In this document: positions 1 to 10,992 of the stretch, piece by piece
Layout of the letters: each line of letters begins with the position of its first letter
Position numbering within the stretch: the stretch's first letter is position 1
Source: Dryomyza anilis
Lineage: Eukaryota; Arthropoda; Insecta; Diptera; Dryomyzidae
NCBI GenBank assembly: GCA_951804985.1
Contig: OX638133.1
Location: 78,188,367 to 78,252,366 of the forward strand
Length of the DNA: 64,000 bases
Direction: 5' to 3'
Translations under genes and position numbers: made by a program
The notes under the pieces: generated by a model
What the model was told of the DNA's origin: nothing
What the model saw: only the letters and a program-made list of their open reading frames with translations
Database searches by the model: none

Positions 1-1004
1 AAACAACATTTACATTTGTCCTTATAACGAAATACATAGATATAATAAATACCTTTGACATATATACAAATAATTTAAATTTGTTTAAGTATTATTTAAA
101 ACAACTGCAACGTTTGTTGGATTGATAAACTATTTAAATGATTTTGTTGCAATTAAGATGTATTTTTCAAAGTATTCAAATAATTTTACGATTAGATATT
201 TAATTTCAATATACATTTTCTTAAATTAGCAAATTATTTAATTATTTTAAAAACGATAAATTCATCAATATAATTTAAACTATATTTACTATAATTAATA
301 TAAAACCTATTTTTAAATAATATAAATTTAAATAAATTTAGATAAGTCTTTACAATAAATTAGCTTTAATTGCTACAACAAAAAAGTTTGTTACATCAAC
401 AAACTATTCATTTGATTTTGCAATTAATTATATATCATTAAATATATAAAATTTTAAATTTATTATATATACAGCCATTTATATTATATATTATAAATTA
501 ACTTTAAAGATTGAAATATGAATTTGAATTTCGGTTAGTATATTTTTTATTATGTATTGCATCATCATGTGTGTCCATGCCATCTGTGTGTGTGTGTGCG
601 TCTTGCAGTCATGTTACCGCCTCGCAGCATAATTGGACAAGTTGTGGCAGTCGTTGTGTCATCATGTGACTGTCTATCCTATACAAGTCCTTCTGTCTAT
701 ATGTCTGATATATGTCTGTGTTTCTGTCTATATGTTTTTCAGCTATGTGTCCATGTTTCATGTGCGATGGTCATGTGCGCTGCACATTGTCGCCGAATTT
801 TGCTAATTATTGTCGAGTTTATTGCAGCGTTTTGTTGCCAACTTATTAATTGCTTTTTCAAAATTTGTTATATATTTATTTATTGCATAATTTTAGCAGA
901 TAATGTGCAGCGTATTGTGACGTGAATGCTGCATAGTTTTAGGCGCATTTATTTGCGTTATAAAGCCATATTGACTGTTGAACTGTTTTCATTTCAAGAT
1001 TTGT
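1..1004. other. A+T-rich non-coding DNA
   Basis: The first 550 bases are almost pure A/T with no repeat unit I can define. Positions 560-930 are less A/T-rich and GT-rich, and stay open for 122 codons. The translation is Cys/Val/Leu-rich low-complexity sequence with no domain I recognise, so I do not call a gene here. Confidence 0.6.
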
Positions 1005-1390
1005 AAACAAATGTATTGCACACTTTTTGGTCACAATTGATTTTACATATATTTTAATTATTTGAATATTTGTCTTTTTGCTATAATATAATCCACTCTA
1101 TATAAGTAAAAATTTAACATATATCACTCTACTTTAATAATTCTCTAATATGTATGGTATACCTGTAGTTCCCAATTGTTTTATAAAATGATTGTAATTT
1201 ATAATAGCTTAATACAAAATGGCCCAATGGTTCTATAATCTACATATTTTAAACTAATTGATAACTTAATAATTCATAATCTTAATTTAAACAAAATATG
1301 CAATAAATATGTGAAAAAGAAAATAAACAAATGTATTGCATACTTTTTGGTCACAATTGTAATTACATATATTTTAATTATTTGAACATT
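1005..1390 (+). repeat. Direct repeat pair of 66 bp (1005-1070 and 1325-1390)
   Basis: The two segments both begin AAACAAATGTATTGCA and continue through CTTTTTGGTCACAATTG to an A/T tail. They differ at only a few positions and are offset by 320 bp. A second shared string, TGGTTCTATAATCTACAT, lies after each (about 1227 and 1409), so the duplicated block is longer but internally rearranged. No terminal structure identifies it as a known element. Confidence 0.7.
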
Positions 1391-1544
1391 AAATATTATA
1401 AATCCCAATGGTTCTATAATCTACATGTTTTAAAGATAATTTAAATTACATAAAATTTTCTCAGAATCAGCTAATAATTATAAATACTAAAATTATGCAT
1501 TTGAATTATGCAACATTTTACACAAGTGCATTTAATTGTTCTCA

Positions 1545-1945
1545 CTGCTGATGCAACTGACAATTAACAAGTTTCCTGTGAACACTGCCTACTTTTAAGC
1601 GCAGCTAATGGCGCATAACTTCATATCCTTCACATGCACACAAATGTCTCTATAAATTGACATAACTGTCAATTAATTTTGCATTGCATTTACTTGTTAA
1701 ATTGTTAATAATTGTCTGACGCATATCACTCTTTATGTGTGTGGCTGTCTGTCCTTTTGTCATATGCATAATTATAGGCCTAGGTGGTGCGTATGAGGGT
1801 GGAGTGTGACAAGTGACCGCTGACACTCGCCCGAAATGTCAATTAGACATTGTTGGTGTCTTGTTGACAACCGTTGTCACTGTTTGTCAACGAAGCTAAT
1901 TAAATTACAACATCAAATGCGGATTTTCTGTGACACGACTGATAA
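1545..1945. promoter_or_regulatory. Candidate homotypic cluster of TGACA/TGTCA sites
   Basis: Eleven TGACA or TGTCA pentamers start at 1558, 1658, 1667, 1758, 1807, 1821, 1837, 1865, 1875, 1885 and 1931, far denser than composition would predict. TGACA is the core bound by TALE homeodomain proteins (Homothorax/Meis and TGIF types in flies). The block is less A/T-rich than its surroundings and is not tandemly repeated. Its role as an enhancer is inference; no target gene is visible. Confidence 0.3.
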
Positions 1946-2079
1946 GTAAAACGTGCAACGAAGCCCTAAATGATGTTGCGAAAATTTGAAGTTTTTAGAC
2001 ATTTTTATTTGTATATTTACTAAAATGCTTTTGAACGTGTACACGAGGATGTAAATGATAGATATGTTAAGAATTTAAA

Positions 2080-2722
2080 AAAAAATGTTATAAGTACTAA
2101 ATATGTTAAAAATTTTAAAATGTTAAAAATGTTCAAAATTTTAAATATGTTAAAATGTTAAAAAGTTAAAAATGTTAAAAATGTTAAAAATGTTAAAAAT
2201 GTTAAAAATGTTATAAATGTTAAATATGTTAAATATGTTCAAAATGTTAAAAATGTTAAAAATGTTAAAAATGTTAAAAATGTTAAAAATGTTAAAAATG
2301 TTAAAAATGTTAAAAATGTTAAAAATGTTAAAAATGTTAAAAATGTTAAAAATGTTAAAAATGTTAAAAATGTTAAAAATGTTAAAAATGTTAAAAATGT
2401 TAAAAATGTTAAAAATGTTAAAAATGTTAAAAATGTTAAAAATGTTAAAAATGTTAAAAATGTTAAAAATGTTAAAAATGTTAAAAAAGTTAAAAATGTT
2501 AAAAATTTTAAAAATGTTAAAAATGTTAAAAATGTTAAAAATGTTAAAAATGTTAAAAATGTTAAAAATGTTAAAAATGTTAAAAATGTTAAAAGTGTTA
2601 AAAATGTTAAAAATGTTAAAAATGTTAAAAATGTTAAAAATGTTAAAAATGTTAAAAATGTTAAAAATGTTAAAAATGTTAAAAGTGTTAAAAATGTTAA
2701 AAATGTTAAAAATGTTAGTATT
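2080..2722 (+). repeat. Nonamer array, unit GTTAAAAAT (array 1)
   Basis: A degenerate lead-in from about 2080 becomes a regular 9-bp tandem repeat from about 2158 to 2716, roughly 62 units. Variant units mark it: GTTAAAAAA near 2485, TTTAAAAAT near 2505, and GTTAAAAGT at about 2588 and 2678, spaced 90 bp (10 units). The run of Met-Leu-Lys codons across it follows from a period divisible by three and is not a gene. Confidence 0.97.
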
Positions 2723-3413
2723 ATAAAAAAATTAATAGTATTATAATGTTAAAATATTAAGAATGTCGGAAACATATGTTCAAAATCATATGTATTAAAT
2801 CCTTCCTTTGGTCAGTAGTTGCATTTTAAATTCTCCTGACCAAAACCCACCCTCCTGACAAACACTCAACTATTTTACTGTGACAGCATGTTATCAACAG
2901 TTCATTAATTAAACGAGTGTGAATTACGTACGCATTAAATGTACGCACTCTCACTCACATTAATACACAGAAAGACTGGCCGACTGAAGTAATTTAAATT
3001 GGGTTCCATGTTAATAAAAGACACTCATACCACTTACTGAGCTTACTGCGTGTTCAAATAAACGTAGCATAAATTGCTCTATGATTGCATTAATTAAGCA
3101 CTTCAACTTGTAGGCAATAAAAGGGCCTTTTGTACTGTATTAAGTATTGTTTGAGTGTGTGTATGTGTGAGCTGCTTAACAACTACGGCTCTATTAGGCA
3201 GAAGTTGTCCTGTAAAATGTACACATTTCTGTAAAGCTAAGTCACGTATTTATGATAATTATTTCGTACAAATTGTTAATATTAATTAGCACTTTTGACA
3301 AGATTAAATTTTGAGCAATTTTTTCATTTTATATAATTTTATATCAAATCTACAACAATATTTTCATTTTATATAATTTAATATTAAATCTACAACAATT
3401 TTTAACGATTTAA
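2723..3413. other. Unannotated spacer with a short tandem duplication
   Basis: Mixed-composition sequence without a recognisable gene. Near its end, two imperfect copies of a ~45-bp segment (about 3316-3357 and 3358-3400, both containing TTTTCATTTTATATAATTT and ATCTACAACAAT) stand in tandem directly before the heptamer array. Confidence 0.6.
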
Positions 3414-4150
3414 ACATTTAACATTTAACATTTAACATTTAACATTTAACATTTAACATTTAACATTTAACATTTAACATTTAACATTTAACATTTAACA
3501 TTTAACATTTAACATTTAACATTTAACATTTAACATTTAACATTTAACATTTAACATTTAACATTTAACATTTAACATTTAACATTTAACATTTAACATT
3601 TAACATTTAACATTTAACATTTAACATTTAACATTTAACATTTAACATTTAACATTTAACATTTAACATTTAACATTTAACATTTAACATTTAACATTTA
3701 ACATTTAACATTTAACATTTAACATTTAACATTTAACATTTAACATTTAACATTTAACATTTAACATTTAACATTTAACATTTAACATTTAACATTTAAC
3801 ATTTAACATTTAACATTTAACATTTAACATTTAACATTTAACATTTAACATTTAACATTTAACATTTAACATTTAACATTTAACATTTAACATTTAACAT
3901 TTAACATTTAACATTTAACATTTAACATTTAACATTTAACATTTAACATTTAACATTTAACATTTAACATTTAACATTTAACATTTAACATTTAACATTT
4001 AACATTTAACATTTAACATTTAACATTTAACATTTAACATTTAACATTTAACATTTAACATTTAACATTTAACATTTAACATTTAACATTTAACATTTAA
4101 CATTTAACATTTAACATTTAACATTTAACATTTAACATTTAACATTTAAC
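3414..4150 (-). repeat. Heptamer array, unit ATTTAAC (GTTAAAT on minus), array 2
   Basis: About 105 copies of a 7-bp unit with no variant that I could find by eye, flanked abruptly by unique sequence (GGCCAACTCAG on the right). Read on the minus strand the unit is GTTAAAT, which is the nonamer of the two neighbouring arrays minus two A. The homogeneity points to recent expansion or homogenisation. Confidence 0.98.
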
Positions 4151-4984
4151 GGCCAACTCAGCACATAGTAGTAGCAAACAATGTTGCTAGTAATTTAAAA
4201 GTATCACAGATATTTAAGAGTAACAGAAATCTTTATAGTTGTCTGGTTTAATTGCAATTTAATGTTTGTGCGGTCGATGGCGAAAGACATGGTTGTTGGG
4301 AGATGCATTTTTTAATGCATACCTTAAGGCGCGTCGGCAACATTGTTGGCAAAGTGCATTAGTGCGTTACGCATTCGCATTTTTAACAGGCGACACCAAG
4401 GCGGCCTGCGGCAGGACTCATTAATTTTTATGTCGCTTATTGACAGGGTTCTACATGTGCTTTTTATGTGTTTCTTTGTTAATGTTAATGCATTTAATTT
4501 TTGTGCTCTTTATGCAGTTTTATTTTATTTCCTTGTATGCGCGTCAAATAACATTGAACTTTGATTGATTGCGCCGGAAGGCAGACTTTTGTTTGTAGTC
4601 GCTGATTTTTCGAATGCATTGACAATTAATGCAAAATTATACGCAATTAAAAATAATTGCATTAATTTCAATTGTATTCTCATTTATGGAAAAATAAAAG
4701 TCTTTTAAATGGTTTTAAACAAATTATTATAAAAAAAATTATAAATTAATTATTAAAAATTAAAAACCACAGAAAAAAAGTAAATAATTAATTTCACGTA
4801 TATGCTGCAGCAATTTATAATTTTTAATTTTATTTCAATCCAATTAATAGTTCAACCAAATAGCGATTTTAATAATGCGCACTTTATTTTATTTTGTATA
4901 ACTATTTATTTATTTGTATAAAAAACCTTCCTGCGTAATTAAAATTATAAAAAATGTAAAAAAAACTATTAAAAATAGTGTGAA
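4151..4984. other. Unannotated spacer, GC-richer at 4260-4600
   Basis: The 4260-4600 portion is noticeably more G+C-rich (GGCGCGTCGGCAACATTG, GGCGGCCTGCGGCAGG) than the rest of the locus, which drops back to nearly pure A/T by 4700. A 73-codon plus-strand frame (4343-4564) has no recognisable domain. It could be a conserved non-coding block or an old element fragment. Confidence 0.45.
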
Positions 4985-6500
4985 AAAAATGTTAAAGAGT
5001 TAAACATGTTAACAGAGTTAAAAATGTTTCAAATGTTACAAATGTTAAAAATGTTTAAAATGTTAAAAATGTTAAATATACTAAAAAGTTAAAAATGTTA
5101 GATGTGACAAAAATGTTAGATGCGATAAAAATGTTTAAAATGTTATTAATGTTATAAAGGTTAAAAATTTTAAGAATAATAAAAATGTTAAAAATGTTAA
5201 AAATTTTAAAAATGTTAAAAATGTTAAAAAAGTTAAAAAGTTAAAAATGTTAAAAATGTTAAAAATGTTACAAATGTTAAAAATGTTAAAAATGTTAAAA
5301 AATTTTAAAAATTTTAAAATTTTAACATTTAACATTTTAAAAATGTTGAAAATGTTGAAAATGTTGAAAATGTTAAAAATGTTAAAAATGTTAAAAATGT
5401 TAAAAATGTTAAAAATGTTAAAAATGTTAAAAATGTTAAAAATGTTAAAAATGTTAAAAATGTTAAAAATGTTAAAAATGTTAAAAATGTTAAAAAGTTA
5501 AAAATGTTAAAAATGTTAAAAATGTTAAAAATGTTAAAAATGTTAAAAATGTTAAAAATGTTAAAAATGTTAAAAATGTTAAAAATGTTAAAAATGTTAA
5601 AAATGTTAAAAATGTTAAAAATGTTAAAAATGTTAAAAATGTTAAAAATGTTAAAAATGTTAAAAATGTTAAAAATGTTAAAAATGTTAAAAATGTTAAA
5701 AATGTTAAAAATGTTAAAAATGTTAAAAATGTTAAAAATGTTAAAAATGTTAAAAATGTTAAAAATGTTAAAAATGTTAAAAATGTTAAAAATGTTAAAA
5801 ATGTTAAAAATGTTAAAAATGTTAAAAATGTTAAAAATGTTAAAAATGTTAAAAATGTTAAAAATGTTAAAAATGTTAAAAATGTTAAAAATGTTAAAAA
5901 TGTTAAAAATGTTAAAAATGTTAAAAATGTTAAAATTGTTTAAAATTGTTAAAAATGTTAAAAATGTTAAAAATGTTAAAAATGTTAAAAATGTTAAAAA
6001 TGTTAAAAATGTTAAAATTGTTTAAAATTGTTAAAAATGTTAAAAATGTTAAAAATGTTAAAAATGTTAAAAATGTTAAAAATGTTAAAAATGTTAAAAA
6101 TGTTAAAAATGTTAAAAATGTTAAAAAAGTTAAAAATGTTAAAAATTTTAAAAATTTTAAAAATGTTAAAAATGTTAAAAATGTTAAAAATGTTAAAAAT
6201 GTTAAAAATGTTAAAAATGTTAAAAATGTTAAAAATGTTAAAAATGTTAAAAATGTTAAAAATGTTAAAAATGTTAAAAATGTTAAAAATGTTAAAAATG
6301 TTAAAAATGTTAAAAATGTTAAAAATGTTAAAAATGTTAAAAATGTTAAAAATGTTAAAAATGTTAAAAATGTTAAAAATGTTAAAAATGTTAAAAATGT
6401 TAAAAATGTTAAAAATGTTAAAAATGTTAAAAGTGTTAATAATGTTAAAAATGTGAAAAGTGTTAATAATGTTAAAAATGTGAAAAATTATAAAATTTAA
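4985..6500 (+). repeat. Nonamer array, unit GTTAAAAAT (array 3)
   Basis: A degenerate zone (4985-5355) leads into a regular 9-bp array to about 6450, over 120 units. A two-unit island of the opposite-strand heptamer (TTTAACATTTAACATTT) sits at 5321-5337. A variant pair, GTTAAAATTGTTTAAAATT, recurs at about 5930 and 6012 (82 bp apart). The block of GTTAAAAAA and TTTAAAAAT variants near 6121-6157 matches one in array 1. Confidence 0.97.
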
Positions 6501-9267
6501 AAAATGTTAAAATGTACTAGTTTAAATTGTCTATACATTTTCTACATATTTCCACATAATTTTCTTTACATAGACGCGCATAAAAGTGTTTCAGAAATAT
6601 TTTGTTATCATACGGACGTCATCACAATTCATCTTATGTATTTTATCGCGTTTGCAATCGATTCTGAAAAGAGCTTCTAACTGAGACTAGCGCAAAAAGT
6701 GGTTTTTCGAGTTCAACGACTCTTTAATAAAAAATTTGCAAAATAATTACTTAAATTTTGAGGCTGAACGGTTTTCGTAAATAAATGTTTGTTAATTTTA
6801 CCAAGATTTTGCATTTTGAACTAATTTCTTATATTGTATTATGATCCATAACTTATGTATTACTATAATTGCAACAAATTTGGATTGTTGTAAACATATA
6901 CGTAATTACTACAATTACATTCAATTTGTTTTAAGATTTATAAGTGATTTTAACACACAAAAACTATTTAAAAATATTATTTTTTATTATACATTTGATT
7001 TACTAATTTTAGCTTTTACTCTAAATAGTGGCAATTAAAGCATTGCATCAACAATTTATATGCTTACAACAAGCATATTTCTCTCTATTAATTTTGTATG
7101 GACTTAATTTTATAATTATGTTCTTCTTACACTATACAACAAAATGAGAAAAAAATTAGCTCTGTTGATGCCACTATTTTTGTAATATTTTAAATAACAC
7201 ACTGATTTCGAAAATGAGATTTAAAATATTTTCTATCGATAGGTTTACGAAATATCGGTCAATGAACTTTTTCCAATCTTTCAAAAAGGTAGTCACATAT
7301 ATTAGTCAATATCTCGCGTTTCGCATAACATATATAATCGAGTTTTATATCAAATGAAAGGAAATTACACGTCCAAAAAATATTTATAATAACATTTTAC
7401 ATATTTCAAAATTGCAGTAATTATCTGTTATTATATAAGTGAAGTTGTGAATAGTTGGCTTCTTGAAAATGCTCCTAGTTATTACATGTTGTAATAATTC
7501 TCGAACAAAAATATAATTGTTGAGACAAATATTAAAGACAGCAATATTTAAAAAATGGAATTTTAAAGTGAGCTTGCATATTTATTTAAATATTTTTTGA
7601 ATATTCTTTCAAACATCGTCAATAAAATTATTTTTAAACTATAATCACTATATTCTATAAATTAATATATTTTTTACTTTATTTACAGGTAAGTTCAGCG
7701 AATTTTAAATTTGGAACGTAAGTTTTTCTTCTACTAACCAAATATACGCAGCCAAAAAAATGTCTTTGAATAACTTTGGCCGCCAATATCATCAGTTCAT
7801 ATAAAATCAAAACTAATCTGCTTATTAAAATAAAAACCCAGTAGGAATAATATTTAATCCAGGCCCTTTTATTATGTATTATATTCACTGCTAAACATAT
7901 TATACTCAGAATTATTTATTTTTATGTTTCCATAATGTTTCCGTGCAAACATATTAATGTTTACTATGTCGCATTTCCCAATTATATTTTATGGGAAAAA
8001 AAGTCCTTGAATATATCTGAACATAAATATACTTAAGTAGGAATTATTATATATAAAATATAAATAATTAATAAACAAATACTTGTTTTATTGATTTCAA
8101 ACATATTTTGTTCAGAGCAATGTTGATGTAACTATTTTGGTTCCATGCAAAGATCAGATCAGTCCCAATTATATTTTATTTTTGCAGTGCTATTCAAACA
8201 TATATATGTTTGCAAATTATATTTTGTATAGTCACATAATTTCTACGTGTGCTACAAATATTCTTTATAATTGCAGAGTATTTTTTTTAACGTGTACAGT
8301 CCCATTTTATTTTATGTAATTCTAGGTTCTGTTGCATATAAAAGTGCAGCTTGCTACCAACATTCAACACCCACTTGCAACATAATCTTTCAGCAAAGAT
8401 TAATGAAATTGAAACATATAATAAGCAGCTGCAACAAACAGACAGACACACGGACGGACGGACAAAAAGACATGCACTATGTGTGTGCAGCAATTCGGAA
8501 ATGGCTGGTAAAAGCGGATAAATGTAAAATAAAATGGATGCAATGGGGATAACAACAAAAAAGACTGATAACGATACCAAGACGGGACGGGACGTAGACA
8601 GACTTGGTGAGACATAGCTGAAACTAAAGAAAGAGATGAGAGAGAGAGAGAGAGAGAGAGATAAAATACATTTAAAAGAAAAGGATGTCGCGCTACTGCT
8701 TCGTTTTGTCAACAACTAAAAGCGCCATCTGATGGCTTAACTTGATGGTTTTAGTTTCCCGGTTGACATGACGAAAAACGTCGCCATGGCGTTGATATCA
8801 TTGAACCATAGAGGTTCCAATGGTACGGATAAGGAAGGCAGGTGTGTAGGATGCGTTTTATGTGATGCACTTTGGAAAATGAATATCGTTGCACAGACAG
8901 ACGGCAGGCAGACACAATTTTTATTGTAACTTCAAAGACACACAGAGATGGAAAATAAAGTAAAAATTATAAAACACATCACAAAAAAAATCGAACAATG
9001 CGCAGAATATGCAGACACATATTTACAAAGTACTGTTTCGAAACATTCTAAAAATGGAAAAACGCAGAATGAAGTTGAAAATGGCGACACGTTAATGAAA
9101 TCGCTTAATTTAAAGCACCTTTAAATAAAGTGTTTCTCCTCTATGTTTATGCAATTTACAAAGAGTTTTTACTACAGTCTTCGAACAATTATTGAGTAGG
9201 ATATGTATGAAACATGAAGGATAGCATGTAACATGATTAAGAAAGTGTAGATAAATTTAAGTAACAT
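6501..9267. other. Unannotated region with a (GA)n microsatellite
   Basis: No supported gene. It includes a perfect GA dinucleotide run at about 8638-8661, a GACG-rich stretch at 8440-8462, and the phrase CCAATTATATTTTAT twice (about 7978 and 8165). The stretch 8690-8880 (CGCCATCTGATGGC and neighbours) is less A/T-rich. Short frames overlap on both strands at 8271-8715 but are low-complexity. Confidence 0.55.
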
Positions 9268-9279
9268 ATGTAAAAAATT

Positions 9280-9640
9280 GGGACTATGGGGGCGATTATC
9301 ACAAGGCAACGTGTCTGAGTGCTCAACATGGCGAAGCCAGTGCAATCCTTGTCGGTGTCGTCTCAAGTCAACTCACTGGTCACCAGAATTGGCAAATTTT
9401 CAAATGGTGACACCTCCACTTCGGTGGAAGTCCTCCTCGGTGGGAGTCCCTGGAAACGGCGCTCTACACCACCCGGTGTAGAAGTCGGCTAAAGTGAGTG
9501 GCGAGCATCTCCCTCAGAGTGAGAGTTCGAGCGTTGGGTTTGGGTCACACCACGGAAAAAACCTATGCGCCCAATGAAAACAAAAAAGAAGCCTCGGATA
9601 ACGACAGATTACAACGATGACGACCCACGCAAACGTTTTA
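9280..9640 (+). other. 5' region of the RTE element
   Basis: G+C-rich sequence upstream of the endonuclease, with short internal echoes (CTTCGGTGGAAGTCC and CTCGGTGGGAGTCC at 9419-9450; CACCACCCGGTGTAG near 9469). No domain is visible in its open frames. I take it as the 5' untranslated or promoter part of the retrotransposon, because it is continuous with the endonuclease and unlike the flanking A/T-rich DNA. Confidence 0.6.
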
Positions 9641-9648
9641 AGGACCAT

Positions 9649-10317
9649 GATTTACGGATATGCACCTGAAATGTCCTCGAAAAATATAAGACTGACATCA
9701 CCGCTATCCAGAAGATGCGATGGACGGGACAGGGCTGTTCGAAACAAGCGTCCTGTGATATCTACTACAGCTGCCATGCGGAGAGACACGAATTTGGATG
9801 TGGATTTGTGGTCGGCAAGAGACTCCGCCACCTTGTCTCTAGGTTCACGCCCGTGGACGAAAGGTTGGCAACAATCCGCATCAAGGCTAAAGATTTCCAC
9901 ATCAGCCTAATTTGTGCACACGCTCCGATGAACGAGAAAAATGACGAGACAAAAGAGCGCTTCTACGAGCGCCTAGACAACGCATACGAGCGCTACCCCC
10001 GTCACGATATCAAAATCGTGTTAGGCGATTTTAACGCCAAGGTGGGCAGAGAAGCCATCTATTGTCCAACAATCGGAAAATTTAGTCTCCAAGCCAACAC
10101 TTCCGATAACGGAACGAGGCTAATCGACTTCGCCGCAGCACAAAACATGGTAGTTAGTAGCACTAGATTTGAATATTTCGATATCCACAAGGCCACATGG
10201 TTGTCGCCCGATCAAAAAACTCGAAACCAAATTGATCACGTTGTGATTGACGGAAGGCACGCTTCGAGCGTGATGGACGTACGCACTGATCCGAGTCCAT
10301 ATTGGCACCTCGGATAG
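9649..10317 (+). pseudogene. RTE endonuclease domain, broken
   Basis: Exonuclease/endonuclease/phosphatase-fold domain of the kind annotated as craniofacial development protein 2-like in insects; in a live element it nicks the target DNA. Visible motifs, numbered from the Met at 9715: GDFNAKVG at 104-111 and NQIDHVVI at 171-178. Defects: the Trp of the TWNV motif is TGA at 9667-9669; about 15 residues after it seem deleted; the catalytic Glu expected just before MRWTG is Lys (AAG, 9712-9714); and the final SDH segment is replaced by a fold-back inversion that creates a stop at 10315. It cannot be active. Confidence 0.85.
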
Positions 10318-10358
10318 TGCGTACGTCCATCACGCTCGAAGCGTGCCTTTCGTCAATC
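10245..10358. repeat. Fold-back inversion inside the endonuclease
   Basis: The 51-nt arm 10245-10295 and the 50-nt arm 10309-10358 are reverse complements apart from one mismatch and one single-base gap, around a 13-nt loop. The right arm plus loop, read on minus, continues the endonuclease frame beyond the point where the forward copy stops. So this is an inverted copy of the coding sequence, not a functional stem. After it, the forward frame resumes near TTGTAACAGCC (10358-10368). Confidence 0.93.
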
Positions 10359-10368
10359 TTGTAACAGC

Positions 10369-10992
10369 CAAGGTCCGCAGACGCTTAAGCGTTGCGAAGA
10401 ACGTACGGAACCAAACGCAGAGAAAACTAGACGTCGGAAAGCTGCAATCACAACAGACAACGCAGCCTTCTCACACCTGCTTAGACAAAGCACTCCTCCT
10501 CTCGATGATATAAGCGCGCAGTGGAACCATGTCTCCTGCTCTATGCGTACGGCTGTCGAAGAGGTGCTTGGATTCCAATGCCCCCTGAGGAATCAGTGGT
10601 ATGACCAAGTGTGTCGCGCGGCCACTGCAGAGAAAGACGCTGCGTACAAATCCTACCTGCAGTCAGTAGCTACGCGAGCTTCGAAGGAGCGATACAAAGA
10701 GAAGAGAAGGGAAGAGAGACGTCTTTTCAGGCAGAAAGACGTGAGTGAGTGAGATTGAGATGCATGGGGACAGGAATGAGGCTCGAAAATTCTTCGAGAA
10801 AATAAGACGCCTAGCCGGAGGTTCAAAATCCGGAGCCTCTTCTTGTAAAGATGAGATCGGGAATCTAGTGACAGATATTCAGAGCACCGTGAAAATATGG
10901 AGGGATCACTTCTCTAAACTGCTGACCGGTGATGATGACCGCAATTCCACCGATAGAGAAGCAAACCCGGCAACCCCAGTACTTGAACGTTG
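10369..10992 (+). pseudogene. RTE linker between endonuclease and reverse transcriptase, broken
   Basis: Open segments 10543-10752 and 10745-10993 lie in different frames and together give a basic, Arg/Lys/Glu-rich stretch (KERYKEKRREERRLFRQK) typical of the region before RT in these elements. The frame breaks at about 10741-10752, where GTGAGTGAGTGAGA looks like a short slippage duplication. Confidence 0.7.

Noticed and set aside
557..925. 122-codon Cys/Val/Leu-rich frame
   Set aside because: GT-rich low-complexity sequence with no domain, no splice or promoter context and no signal beyond openness.
3414..4150. CRISPR-like or telomere-like array
   Set aside because: Units are directly contiguous with no spacers, so not CRISPR; ATTTAAC is not a telomere repeat and the array is internal.
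2217..6500. Met-Leu-Lys and Asn-Val-Lys repeat proteins
   Set aside because: Translation of the GTTAAAAAT nonamer in different phases; boundaries coincide with the array.
8287..8715. 142-codon minus frame with Ser/Leu runs
   Set aside because: The Ser-Leu run is the (GA)n microsatellite and the remainder is GACG-rich simple sequence.
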